Source of the DNA: Planctomycetota bacterium
Lineage (GTDB): Bacteria; Planctomycetota; Planctomycetia; Gemmatales; Gemmataceae
Reading direction: 5' to 3'
Length of the DNA: 44,078 nucleotides
NCBI GenBank assembly: GCA_021413735.1
Contig: JAIOPV010000020.1
Location: 1 to 44,078 of the forward strand
Shown here: positions 32,044 through 41,146 of the stretch, piece after piece
Layout: every line of letters starts with the position of its first letter
Position numbering within the stretch: the first letter of the stretch is position 1
The notes under the pieces: model-generated
Database searches by the model: none
The model's input: only the letters and a program-made list of their open reading frames with translations
What the model was told of the DNA's origin: nothing
Translations under genes and position numbers: made by a program

Positions 32044-33534
32044 TCACGGCAACGGCACATTCTCCAACACGAATGGCACCTCAACCGTTACCTGCTTCGC
32101 TCCGATCACTACTAACTTTGCTGGAAGCCCCCGACCGTGCGGGAACGTCATCGTGTACGTTTGCACCGTCACCAGCCCAACGTCGCCGAAACTCGTTGAC
32201 ACATTCCCCGACATCGGGAACGGTTTGCCGGTCGCGTCGAACGCTTCCACGCGGTTGCCGAGATTGCCCATGCGAGGCGCTTCTGGCCAACCCAGGTTGA
32301 AGCCGCGACGACGCACGTTGAGCCCAAAATCCGACGGATACTTCATCTGCAACTGCATCACACCCAACGCACCCGGACCAGACGCTTCCTTGAATTCCGT
32401 CACCGTGAACTTCAATTCACCGGGGCCGTCGTACACCACGTTCGTGTTGTCCTTCGGATTCTCGACTGTGAGGAGCGTCTGATTTGGCACCTGAATTTCG
32501 CCGAACAGCGAGCCTTCAAGCCGCTTCAACGCCCGAACCGACGACGTGGCAAGTTTTAACGGAATCGTCACGATTCGCGGGTTGGGCAGATGCTCAGGCA
32601 AAATCGAGTTGCCGTGCATATCGAACCGCATTGCGACCCCGGGCCGTGCGAACACGACCATGCCGGTCGGATCTTGCGTCGGAAGCACGGTCTTATCGAT
32701 GCCCGCACCCCCAGCCCGGCCGTTGGAGTCGATCACCTTGGTGATCTTCATCCCGGTGATTTCCTGCCAACCAATGCCAGGAGCCGGTGCGACGTCGAGC
32801 GCCAGCGTAACCTCGCCGGTTCCGAGCGTGACTTTGTGACCGGGAAACGCGGCCGGCAGCGCCAAGACACGCACTGCGGTCGAACGACTTCCCGACAAGC
32901 GTTCGGGTGCCCCGTCGATGAGGACGATCGGCACGGCGTCGGCGTTTGGTGCCTGGGGTGGCGGGATGTAACCGCGACGTGGGCCGTTTTGCTTCGGCAC
33001 ATCCAGTTCCATCGAAACCGACTCTCGAACGCCAGCGGCAACGCAGAACGCTTCGAGGGCTTCCCACACAGGCAAGTCGGCGCTCCGGCAGGTCACTTTG
33101 CGAAGCGGGTTCGCGACACGGTTGGGGTCGAGCGTGAGGTTCAGCCCCGTGCGGGCTTTGAGGTCGTTGATGGCTGTTCCGAGGGGAATGTCCTTGTAAT
33201 CGAGCGAAATTCGCTTGGGTGCGAGGCGGGTATCGCTGTCTGCGAGTCGTTTCAGCTTTCCGAACAGGATGGCCGCACGTTCGCGGATCTCGGGGTCGTG
33301 ACTGTGATGTGCGACTCGCAATGCGTCGAGAGCGGGCGTTCCGATCTTTTCGAGGGCGACCATCGCCGCTTCACGATCGGCGTATTCCGCGGCTCCGAGT
33401 TGTTCGACGAGCACGAGAATGTGCGATGCGGGTGATTTGGGCGTCGGTGTTGCTGGGGTTGTGGGTGGTTGGGAGGCTCCCACGATTCCGATTGCGAGCC
33501 CAAACACACCGACCGTAACGACCAGCCGCTTCAT
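32044..33534 (-). CDS. Exported HEAT-type repeat protein
   Basis: ATG at 33532-33534 starts MKRLVVTVGVFGLAIGIVGA, a signal peptide; the frame to 33885 is Ser/Arg-rich and not used. Residues about 30-85 hold HEAT-like helices (AAEYADREAAMVALEKIGTP, then PEIRERAAILFGKLKRLADS). Next come ISLDYKDIPLGTAINDLKAR and TGLNLTLDPNRV, resembling secretin/TonB short-domain-like beta motifs seen in planctomycete proteins. The rest is beta-rich with no catalytic motif. About 496 aa, periplasmic. Confidence 0.75.
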   Translation of the reverse strand: MKRLVVTVGVFGLAIGIVGASQPPTTPATPTPKSPASHILVLVEQLGAAEYADREAAMVALEKIGTPALDALRVAHHSHDPEIRERAAILFGKLKRLADSDTRLAPKRISLDYKDIPLGTAINDLKARTGLNLTLDPNRVANPLRKVTCRSADLPVWEALEAFCVAAGVRESVSMELDVPKQNGPRRGYIPPPQAPNADAVPIVLIDGAPERLSGSRSTAVRVLALPAAFPGHKVTLGTGEVTLALDVAPAPGIGWQEITGMKITKVIDSNGRAGGAGIDKTVLPTQDPTGMVVFARPGVAMRFDMHGNSILPEHLPNPRIVTIPLKLATSSVRALKRLEGSLFGEIQVPNQTLLTVENPKDNTNVVYDGPGELKFTVTEFKEASGPGALGVMQLQMKYPSDFGLNVRRRGFNLGWPEAPRMGNLGNRVEAFDATGKPFPMSGNVSTSFGDVGLVTVQTYTMTFPHGRGLPAKLVVIGAKQVTVEVPFVLENVPLP

Positions 33535-34074
33535 GGTGCGTACCTTATGCTCGGTGCCGTTCGCGAACCGCTCCATCGTACTCGTGACGCAACCCGCCAG
33601 ACAACCACCCAGAAACGCAATGTCGCAATAATGACGCTTTCGTTGCGGATGTCCAACCTGGGAAGGGGTGGAACGGGGGAACTGGGAGGAGGCGAGAGAC
33701 GGAAAAGGCAGTGAAGACGGGAAAGACAGAATTCGCCGCTTGCGGCGTAGCAATTGGCACGATCGCGAAGATCTAATGGACTTTCTTCCGGACAAATGAA
33801 GTGGTTCCGGGGCTGAAATGACGGTTCCGGACGTGGGGTGTGAAGGTCGCCCGGAACCAATGAGAAATGACGAAACCGCCTCCATTTCCTTGACAACACT
33901 CCGTCGATATCCCGGAATTCCAAAGGCGTCTTTCCCCTCTCGACGCAGTTACTACAATTCACCTTTCCATTAACTGCACCCCGGCAACCATTCGGCTGAT
34001 GCGAGGGTTTCGACCCGATTGCAGGCCGGCCAGGGGTCACAGCAGCCGCCATTGTTGCGGCAGAAGGCGTTTTC
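33535..34074 (+). other. 540-base gap holding the L3 gene leader
   Basis: No gene is supported. CGCCGCTTGCGGCGTAGC (33736-33753) is a solo arm of the GCTTGCGG hairpin family. TTGACA at 33890-33895 is a good -35 but no proper -10 lies at the right distance; TACAAT at 33953 could be a -10. The L3 start follows about 116 bases later with little ribosome-site sequence. Confidence 0.4.
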
Positions 34075-34980
34075 ATGTCCCTCGGAATGCTCGGCACCAA
34101 ACTCGGAATGTCGCAGGTATTCGTTGGCGATGGCACGGTTGAACCCGTCACCATCCTCCAACTCGGGCCTTGCCCGGTTCTCCAGATCAAACACCCGTCC
34201 GTGAAGGGCGACCGTGGCGAAGTCCGCAAAGACGGATACTCGGCGGTTCAACTCGGCTTCAAAGACAAACCCCGAAAAGCAGCTACGCGACCCGAACAAG
34301 GGCACGTTGCTGCTGGGCTGAAGTCGAAGCGTAAAGACGCTCGCCAGAAAGCCGGCGTCGCGCTGCCTCCGAAGGCCGACTGCGAACCGCAACGCCACGT
34401 TCGCGAGTTCCGTCTCGACAAGGGCATCGGGTTCGTCACGAAGGCCGAATGCAACGCGAACGAGGCGAAACTGACGCTTGAACGAGTCAAGACGACCGGC
34501 GACGTCAAGCAGCCGTTCCAGGCATACGCCGAGGACATGGTTCTGAAGGTCGGGCAAGTGCTGACCGTCAACGACGTGTTCAAGGACATCCTCGCGGTGG
34601 ACGTGATCGGCACCTCGAAGGGCCGTGGCACGACCGGCGTTATGAAGAAGTGGAACTTCGGTGGTCTGCCAGCAGCACACGGCTCGAAGAAGAACCACCG
34701 TCAGCCGGGTTCGACGTCATCGCTGGCGAGCAACCGCGGTAGCGGTCGCCCGAAGAAGGGTCGCAAGCTGGCAGGTCGTTACGGTGCCGAGCGCGTCACG
34801 ATTCGTAATCTCGCGGTTGTGAAGATCGACACCGAGAACAACCTGTTGCTGGTGCGTGGTGGCATCCCAGGCTTCAACGGGTCGCTGGTCATGGTTCGCC
34901 CGACGAACAAGGTCGGCCCTGGCTCGCCGAAGGCCAAGACCAAGAAAACGGAAGCCGCTGTCAAGCTGAAGGGCAAGTAA
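34075..34980 (+). CDS. rplC: 50S ribosomal protein L3
   Basis: MSLGMLGTKLGMSQVFVGDG and the later VIGTSKGRGTTGVMKKWNFG with HGSKKNHRQPGSTSS are universal L3 signatures. The protein is 301 residues, longer than the usual 205-220: an insert around residues 70-115 (RPEQGHVAAGLKSKRKDARQ) and a basic C-terminal tail. L3 is an early 23S rRNA binder near the peptidyl-transferase centre. It is alone here: no rpsJ before or rplD after, unlike the S10 operon. A perfect hairpin follows the stop. Confidence 0.97.
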   Translation: MSLGMLGTKLGMSQVFVGDGTVEPVTILQLGPCPVLQIKHPSVKGDRGEVRKDGYSAVQLGFKDKPRKAATRPEQGHVAAGLKSKRKDARQKAGVALPPKADCEPQRHVREFRLDKGIGFVTKAECNANEAKLTLERVKTTGDVKQPFQAYAEDMVLKVGQVLTVNDVFKDILAVDVIGTSKGRGTTGVMKKWNFGGLPAAHGSKKNHRQPGSTSSLASNRGSGRPKKGRKLAGRYGAERVTIRNLAVVKIDTENNLLLVRGGIPGFNGSLVMVRPTNKVGPGSPKAKTKKTEAAVKLKGK

Positions 34981-34985
34981 TCAAT

Positions 34986-35027
34986 AGCTGCTTGCGGCAT
35001 CGCATGCATACGATGCCGCAAGCAGCT
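34986..35027. terminator. Perfect hairpin after rplC, GCTTGCGG family
   Basis: 17-base arms 34986-35002 and 35011-35027, exact complements, core CTGCTTGCGGCATCG, loop CATGCATA. Five bases after the L3 stop; likely terminator or 3' stabiliser. Confidence 0.8.
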
Positions 35028-35104
35028 CATTCAAATTTCCCAACAGCGCAAGAACCGGATAGCGGCATCACTTCCCGCCCCTATCGTGCAGGCGGAGGTG
35101 ACGT

Positions 35105-35947
35105 ATGCCGAAGTCCACCGTCGATGCCAACACCGTGGCCACCATCACGGATATCTGTTCACTCATCCGCCGCGACCCCGAAACCAGGCACACGCTCGCC
35201 ATTCTCAGCCAACGGGCACTCCTCAGTCCCGCACACTTCCAGCGCGTTTTCAAGCGTGTTGTTGGAGTCAGTCCCAGGCAATTCGCCGACGCTTGCCGCC
35301 TCGACCGCTTCAAGGCTGGGCTGAGGGATGGCGAATCCGTCACGGTGGTGATGTGTGCTGCAGGCTACGGTTCGAGCAGTCGCCTGTACGAAAAGACTGA
35401 CGGCCAACTCGGCATGACGCCAAGCGATTATCGTGCTGGCGGACGTGCGGCACTGATTCGCTACACGACTGCCGCGTGCGAACTTGGGCGTGTGCTGCTC
35501 GCGGTCACGGGCATTGGCGTGTGTGCGGTGAGCATCGCGGATGCCGACACTGCTCTCGAAGCATTCCTGCGAAGCGAGTTCCCGGCTGCGGAGTTGGTTC
35601 GCGATGAGTTCGGGCTTGCGGATTGGCTGGAAGAACTGTTGCGTGCTGTCACGGGTGGCCCGCATCGGGCGTTGCCGATTGACGTGCGAGCGACCGCGTT
35701 TCAACGGCGAGTGTGGGAAGCACTTCAGCGAATTCCCCGTGGCGAAACCCGCACGTATCGTGAACTCGCCGAGGCGATTGGCAAACCGACCGCAGTTCGG
35801 GCGGTGGCGAGAGCCTGTGCCACCAATCCGACGGCGGTTCTGGTGCCGTGTCACCGTGTGATCGGCACCGACGGCAAACTTCACGGCTTCCGTTGGGGTC
35901 TCGACCGCAAGCAGAAGCTTATCGACGCCGAACGCAAAGAGACATGA
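35105..35947 (+). CDS. Ada-type regulator/methylated-DNA-cysteine methyltransferase without metal domain
   Basis: A 280-residue protein. Residues about 15-100 are an AraC-type HTH (LSPAHFQRVFKRVVGVSPRQ, then VTVVMCAAGYGSSSRLYEKT). The C-terminus is a methyltransferase: FQRRVWEALQRIPRGETRTY and NPTAVLVPCHRVIG with the acceptor Cys. The N-terminal zinc-cysteine domain of E. coli Ada, which senses methyl phosphotriesters, is absent. It repairs O6-methylguanine and may activate alkylation genes. It follows rplC with a hairpin between. Confidence 0.92.
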   Translation: MPKSTVDANTVATITDICSLIRRDPETRHTLAILSQRALLSPAHFQRVFKRVVGVSPRQFADACRLDRFKAGLRDGESVTVVMCAAGYGSSSRLYEKTDGQLGMTPSDYRAGGRAALIRYTTAACELGRVLLAVTGIGVCAVSIADADTALEAFLRSEFPAAELVRDEFGLADWLEELLRAVTGGPHRALPIDVRATAFQRRVWEALQRIPRGETRTYRELAEAIGKPTAVRAVARACATNPTAVLVPCHRVIGTDGKLHGFRWGLDRKQKLIDAERKET

Positions 35948-35962
35948 ACGATCGAGTATTAG

Positions 35963-36006
35963 CCGCTTGCGGCTTCGCAGGCTATGCCCTGCGAAGCCGC
36001 AAGCGG
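35963..36006. terminator. Perfect hairpin, GCTTGCGG family
   Basis: 18-base arms 35963-35980 and 35989-36006, core CCGCTTGCGGCTTCGCAG, exact complements, between convergent stops 35947 and 36020. Confidence 0.8.
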
Positions 36007-36019
36007 GTGATAGCATTTC

Positions 36020-38350
36020 TTACTTCGGGGATGAGCCACCGGAGCGGTAGTAGACCTCCAACGTCATCACGGCCAGCGCCGTGGTGCCGATTCGTCCGCA
36101 ACTCTTGCCGACGAATCCCGGATCGGGATCCCAGCTTCCTTCGTTCAAGTGGCCTTCCTTCTTGTTCTGGAGGCTCACGAGCCAGTCACGCATGCCGCCC
36201 TTTCGTGTGCCATCGGGGCTCTTCACGCCTTCGTTCCACGTCGCCCATTCCTCGCTTCCGAAATTGCGAACGACCTGCGTGGCGTAATAGTGGAAGTACA
36301 TCTCTGGCATCGCCGTCGATTTCGCGGGAGCACGTTTCAGCAACCCGGTAACCCCTTCGGCCATGCCCGCGTTATTCGGTCCCCAGCCGTCGATGTGGTA
36401 GCGACACCACAATCCGACTGCAGTCAGTGAAGTTCCCGGCGCCGCTCCGGTGTTGTCGTTGTAACCGTAGACCGCTTTTCGCTCGCCGCCGGAGACGAGA
36501 TCGAGGAAGCCGACGGCTTTCTTGATTGTCGCGGGGTGCACCTTGATGTCTTTGCTCAGTTGAGCGGCCTTGAGCGCCTGGATTTGCCAGCCAGTGATGG
36601 ACGTGTCACCAGCAGAGCCGGGCGCATAGCCCCAACTCCCGTTCGGGGCCTGTGCTTTCGTGATGTAATCGACGGCGAGTTGTGCTGAGGGGAGCAAGTC
36701 CTTGTCGCGACTCATCGCATACGCTTCGCACAACGCCAGAGTCGCGATTCCCTGGGCGTACATATTCCCTGAGAGCTTGCCCGCGTTCGCTCCTTGTGCC
36801 GGCATCAACTTGACGAGAAACGCGACCCCATCAGCCACGGTCTTCTGATACTTTCCCTTCTCGGTGTGCGTCTCGCCTGCACCCAGGAATGCGAGCAATG
36901 CCATGCCGGTTGCCCCGGCGCGTTCGTTCTTGTCGGTGCCGTCGTATTCCCAGCCGCCGTCTTGCTTCTGCTGACGTGCTATCCACGCCAAACCAAGTGC
37001 AACCGCCTTCTCGCTCTCAACGTTCCCGCCATTGTCTTTGAGCAATCGAGCCTTGGTTGCTCCCTTTCGGCTCTCAAAAACACCCAGCATTGCCTGCGGA
37101 AGTTTCTCCTCAACCTCGCCTCGCAGTCGGCGACCGATCAGTGCGAGATGACTTGCCGCACGGTCGGTGTAAGCGTTGTCCGACTTGCCAAGCACACGAT
37201 AGAGTTTCTCGGCATCTTCGAGCTTTTGCCGAGCGAACGCCGGTATGTTTGGCTTGCCGTCCTTGGACGGAGGAGTCTTCGCCATCGTGATGAAGGCTTG
37301 CCGTTGAAGTGTGAACGCGAGGTAATATCGGACAGACGTCATCTCATCGCTCGAAATGGAACCGTAACGGGCCAACCACGCCCGCAGTTGTGTTTCGACA
37401 AGGCCGAGCCGACTCTGATCTTCCGTCAACGCTCGCAAATACTCCCGGCGAATCATGAAGAACCTCGCGAGCCGTTTCCCTTCTTCTGCTTCCACTCGCG
37501 GGGAGGACAAGGCGCGAGCGGTCTCGGCAGCCATCTCGGTGAGTTGCCAGAGTTCTCCGTGAACCTCGGCCAGCCAGGCGCGTGCGACCCAGGTGATCCG
37601 CAGCGTGGGCGATCCGCTGGCGATCGTGGAGAAATTCGACTCGGCATGTGACAGAAACGAGTCGCGGTCGAGTGTGCCTTTGGCGCCGGTGGTGGCAACG
37701 GGGAACGTCTGCGCCACGTAATACCGACTCAGAGCAATGACGAAATCGACTTCGAGAGCTTGACGTATGAGGTCTTGCCGGGCGATCGGATCGGCTGCAG
37801 CTTGCACGCGAACCTTGAATTGCTGGGCAACCTCGGAGGACTGCTTGATCGTGAGGAGGAACAACGGGCGAGCCTTCTGCAACGCCTCTCGTTGAGCGTC
37901 CAGTGCGGCGTCGTACTCAGGGGCGTCGGGCGGCGGAAGGGGCATCGCCTGAGCAAGCCGCAACTGCGTTTTCGCCTCGATCAACGTGATTCTCGTCAGC
38001 GAAGCCAACGCTTCGAGTGCTTGCGGGTGATTGGGAGTTTGCTTCAGGAAGTCCTCGAATGCCTGCTTGGCCTCTGCCAACAGAATCGCTCGCCCCTTTG
38101 CCTTCGGTACTTCTCCGACAAACTCCAGAACGCAGCGAGCACGCTCGAGCGGAACGACCTCGGCCTCGGCCGCCGTGAGCGTCTTCTTGTCGAGTTCCCT
38201 CAGATACTCCAACGCCAGCTTGGATTCGCCATGCTCCCGCAGGCCGCGAACAAGTTCCAATGGCGACGGTGCCTGAGCACGCCCTGCAGTTGAACTGAGG
38301 GCAATCACGAGCAACGCAAACGCCACCGATCCCACAACGCGACGTGACAT
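36020..38350 (-). CDS. Secreted prenyltransferase/squalene-cyclase repeat protein (776 aa)
   Basis: ATG at 38348-38350 (MSRRVVGSVAFALLVIALSS) begins a signal peptide ending near GRAQAP. The N-terminal ~420 residues are helical, TPR-like (LELVRGLREHGESKLALEYL; PNHPQALEALASL). The C-terminal ~350 residues hold alpha-toroid repeats with QQKQDGGWEYDGTDKNERAG, ALCEAYAMSRDKDLLPSAQL and KAQAPNGSWGYAPG, like squalene-cyclase repeats. No DxDD acid motif is visible, so it is probably not a cyclase but a binding toroid. The C-terminus is very similar to 39710-40894. Confidence 0.85.
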   Translation of the reverse strand: MSRRVVGSVAFALLVIALSSTAGRAQAPSPLELVRGLREHGESKLALEYLRELDKKTLTAAEAEVVPLERARCVLEFVGEVPKAKGRAILLAEAKQAFEDFLKQTPNHPQALEALASLTRITLIEAKTQLRLAQAMPLPPPDAPEYDAALDAQREALQKARPLFLLTIKQSSEVAQQFKVRVQAAADPIARQDLIRQALEVDFVIALSRYYVAQTFPVATTGAKGTLDRDSFLSHAESNFSTIASGSPTLRITWVARAWLAEVHGELWQLTEMAAETARALSSPRVEAEEGKRLARFFMIRREYLRALTEDQSRLGLVETQLRAWLARYGSISSDEMTSVRYYLAFTLQRQAFITMAKTPPSKDGKPNIPAFARQKLEDAEKLYRVLGKSDNAYTDRAASHLALIGRRLRGEVEEKLPQAMLGVFESRKGATKARLLKDNGGNVESEKAVALGLAWIARQQKQDGGWEYDGTDKNERAGATGMALLAFLGAGETHTEKGKYQKTVADGVAFLVKLMPAQGANAGKLSGNMYAQGIATLALCEAYAMSRDKDLLPSAQLAVDYITKAQAPNGSWGYAPGSAGDTSITGWQIQALKAAQLSKDIKVHPATIKKAVGFLDLVSGGERKAVYGYNDNTGAAPGTSLTAVGLWCRYHIDGWGPNNAGMAEGVTGLLKRAPAKSTAMPEMYFHYYATQVVRNFGSEEWATWNEGVKSPDGTRKGGMRDWLVSLQNKKEGHLNEGSWDPDPGFVGKSCGRIGTTALAVMTLEVYYRSGGSSPK

Positions 38351-38373
38351 GTCAACTCCCCGAAGTGAGACGA

Positions 38374-39279
38374 TCAACCCGTCTGCTTCTCTGGGTAAAG
38401 ATAGATGAAGCTCTTTCCAAGGCGACCGCCGTAGTTGCCCGCCGAGATTGTGAGCAGGCCCGGCGTGTCTCGCGACGCTGCGATTGCCGCCTGAGTCGCC
38501 TTCACGAGTGTCGGCAGGTCCGCACCATCGAGGATGATTTCCTGCACGCTCGCCACTCCCGCAGGCAAGCGAGAAGTGACGCCTTCCTTCCCACGGAGCG
38601 TCGGGCAGAACTCCGCGAAGGTACTCGCCACGGCGAACTTGTACTTACTCCCCGCCTTGCTGCCGCTCGACGCCACACCACCGGGGAACGGCAGAATCAC
38701 ACCCGGCATCCGTGCGGCAGTCGCCGCGCGAGTTGCTGCTTCGAGCGCGGCATCCGCAGTCGCGCCGAAGAACCACAGGTTCCCGCCCATCAAACCGTCG
38801 GACCAGCCACAGCGCCGTTCGATCACGAACTCGCCGCTCAAGATCGGAACCACCCAGCACCGCCTGCCGTGCCGTTCCGCTTTGAACTGATGGCCGTCGC
38901 CGAAATACGCCACCTTCCGACCCAGCGGAAACCACTTCTCGGTCGCAGGCAGCACATTGAATGCCGCCGTCGTCGGACACGTCAGTACGTTCTGGCATAC
39001 CCGCACGAGCAGCGATCGCTCGAGCCGTTGCTCGCGGTCCTTGTGAAATCGCGGAACGTGGAACTGCACAACCGCGCCCGGTCGGCCGTCGGGAGTTTCG
39101 GCGGGTTCAACAAGTCGTTCGAGTCCTGCCTCGCAATCGCACATGATCGCGCTGCTCGCGTTCCCGGTGCTGGCTTGCACGGCTCGGTCGAGCCAGTAAC
39201 CGTCGCGTGCCGTGATGAGAACCGAGGCGTAGATGCTTCGGAATGCTTCGGCGTATGTGTCGTCGAGAGTCGCGGGCAT
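38374..39279 (-). CDS. ftr: Formylmethanofuran-tetrahydromethanopterin formyltransferase
   Basis: A 301-residue protein matching Ftr/FhcD along its length: DDTYAEAFRSIYASVLITAR, AETPDGRPGAVVQFHVPR, CQNVLTCPTTAAFNVLPATE, KWFPLGRKVAYFGDGHQFKA, LPFPGGVASSGSKAGSKYKF and ISAGNYGGRLGKS. It moves the formyl group between methanofuran and tetrahydromethanopterin; in bacteria, including planctomycetes, the pathway runs in formaldehyde oxidation. Other fhc genes are not in the window. It is 23 bases upstream of the 776-aa cyclase-repeat gene on the same strand. Confidence 0.93.
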   Translation of the reverse strand: MPATLDDTYAEAFRSIYASVLITARDGYWLDRAVQASTGNASSAIMCDCEAGLERLVEPAETPDGRPGAVVQFHVPRFHKDREQRLERSLLVRVCQNVLTCPTTAAFNVLPATEKWFPLGRKVAYFGDGHQFKAERHGRRCWVVPILSGEFVIERRCGWSDGLMGGNLWFFGATADAALEAATRAATAARMPGVILPFPGGVASSGSKAGSKYKFAVASTFAEFCPTLRGKEGVTSRLPAGVASVQEIILDGADLPTLVKATQAAIAASRDTPGLLTISAGNYGGRLGKSFIYLYPEKQTG

Positions 39280-39709
39280 ATCGAATCCGTCCGAACGGTG
39301 GGTTCCGGTTGCTGTGATTGTGCGTCGTGAAGAGGGGAATGGTCAATCGAGATGTGCGGAATGTTTCCTCTGCACAGTCTCAAGGCACGGACTGGGAGGA
39401 ACTGCCTGGAATGGGGCATTCGATTGTGCGGTCCACGATCGTTCTTCGCTGGATTGGGGTGCGAGAACGTGCGTTACTGCCGTCACGCAAAGACTTTCGG
39501 CATTATCGCGTGGAATGGCCAAGATGATTGGCACGGCTCGTGCTTTATCTTTAAGCGGCGAGAGCCTGATACCGCATGGTCGGCCGACTGAGGGGAGAGG
39601 CAGTCGGTCGGCCGTGCGGCATCTTTATTTTACCGCCAAAATCCAACAGCACTTTACAGACAGAAGCCCCGGCTTTCCGAGGACTTTTGCGTCGCGGAAC
39701 TCAGCGATG
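39280..39709 (+). other. 430-base gap with one strong hairpin
   Basis: No gene is supported. A hairpin with arms 39572-39589 and 39602-39619 (15 of 18 paired, core GGCCGACT) is followed on the plus strand by CATCTTTATTTTA. It may mark a transcript end. Confidence 0.5.
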
Positions 39710-40894
39710 TCACTTCTTGGGCTCACGAAGTTTGAGAGCCGACTCACCAAGACCGGGTTTGTAGCGATAGTAGACTTCCAGCGTCAGAACGCTCATCGCG
39801 GTCGTTCCAAGGCGGCCACAACTTCGACCAATCCAACCCGGATCGGGATCCCAGCTGCCCTGCTTCGCACCGTCGTCCGCGACCTGCAAGCCAACGAGCC
39901 AATCACGCATTCCACCCTTGCGGGTGCCGCCGTCGTCCTTCGCACCCTCGTTCCACGTTTTCCAGGCGTCGTCCCCACAGTAATGAACGAGTTGCGTGGC
40001 GTAGTAGTGGAAGTACAGGTCCGGACCCGTCTTCGCGACCTTCGGAGCACGCTTCATCATCCCTGCGATGCCCTTCACCATGCTGTCGTGATCCGGAGCC
40101 CAGCCATCGATGTAGTACCGGCACAGCAAGCCAATGGAAGTGAGCGACGTTGCGGGCGCGGCACCGGTGTTGTCGGTGTAGCCGTACATATCTTTCGCTG
40201 CCCCGGCACCCGTCACGTCCAAGAAGTCGATCGCCCTCTTGATAACCTTCTCATCAACCTTGATGTCCTTCGCAAGCCGGGCGGCCTGGAGGGCCTGAAT
40301 CTGCCAACCGACGATCGAGGTGTCGCCATTAGTGCCCGATATGTAGCCCCAACTTCCGTTTGCGCCCTGTGCCTTCTGGATGTAATTCACAGCAGCTTGC
40401 GCGGGAGGCAGCAAGAGTTTGTCCCTGGTCATGCCGTAGGCTTCGCACAGGGCGAGTGTGCCAATCGCTTGACCGTACATCGACCCGGCACCATTGAACT
40501 TGCCAGCGTTCTGACCCCCAAGCGGGACGCTCTTGATGAGAAAGTTCAGCCCGTTCTGAATGGTCTTCGTGTATTTCCCCTTGTTATGGTGCGTCTCACC
40601 GGCACCGAGGAAAGCGAGCAGACACATTCCGGTCGCGGCTGTGCGCTCCGTTTTGTCGCCGACATCGTATTCCCAACCGCCATCTTGTTTCTGTTGCTTC
40701 GCGAGCCACGCCAACCCCTGAGCAACGGCTGCCTCGCTCGCAGCGTTCCCTCCGGAGTCTTTCACGAGTTTTGCTTTTGCTTCCCCAGTGCGGCCGCCGA
40801 ATGGATCGGGGGTGTCGGGCGGCGCCGCAGACAAGGCCGTACCCGCAGACATCACGAAAAGCATCGCCAGCGAAATTGCGACAAGACGGAACAT
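39710..40894 (-). CDS. Secreted squalene-cyclase repeat protein (394 aa)
   Basis: MFRLVAISLAMLFVMSAGTA is a signal peptide, ending near ALSAAPP. The mature protein is essentially the toroid half of the 776-aa gene: QQKQDGGWEYDVGDKTERTA, TGMCLLAFLGAGETH, ALCEAYGMTRDKLLLPPAQA, KAQGANGSWGYISGTNGDTS and GGTRKGGMRDWLVGLQ. There is no DxDD. It looks like a paralogue lacking the TPR-like front part. Its start is 252 bases from the divergent kinase gene. Confidence 0.88.
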   Translation of the reverse strand: MFRLVAISLAMLFVMSAGTALSAAPPDTPDPFGGRTGEAKAKLVKDSGGNAASEAAVAQGLAWLAKQQKQDGGWEYDVGDKTERTAATGMCLLAFLGAGETHHNKGKYTKTIQNGLNFLIKSVPLGGQNAGKFNGAGSMYGQAIGTLALCEAYGMTRDKLLLPPAQAAVNYIQKAQGANGSWGYISGTNGDTSIVGWQIQALQAARLAKDIKVDEKVIKRAIDFLDVTGAGAAKDMYGYTDNTGAAPATSLTSIGLLCRYYIDGWAPDHDSMVKGIAGMMKRAPKVAKTGPDLYFHYYATQLVHYCGDDAWKTWNEGAKDDGGTRKGGMRDWLVGLQVADDGAKQGSWDPDPGWIGRSCGRLGTTAMSVLTLEVYYRYKPGLGESALKLREPKK

Positions 40895-41146
40895 GGCAGG
40901 AATCCTTTGGCAAGGGACAACCCTCGAACAGTGTACCCGGACTCACCGTAGACAGGGAATGGAAAGCGTTCGCTCGTTGGAATGACAGGCTCTAATGCAG
41001 AAGTGCGGAGAATGCCGACGCAAATTCTGACGGGTTCTGCTTTTGTTTCTCATTCCTCTGTCACAATTGAAACGATTACTTTATACTCTGTTACAGTTCG
41101 GGTACACGTCTCGCAAGTTTCCCCAATTTCCCCGGATCTTGAGACC

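Noticed and set aside
36020..40894. Active squalene-hopene or other terpene cyclases
   Set aside because: Both proteins are exported and the catalytic DxDD motif was not seen; only the toroid repeats are supported.
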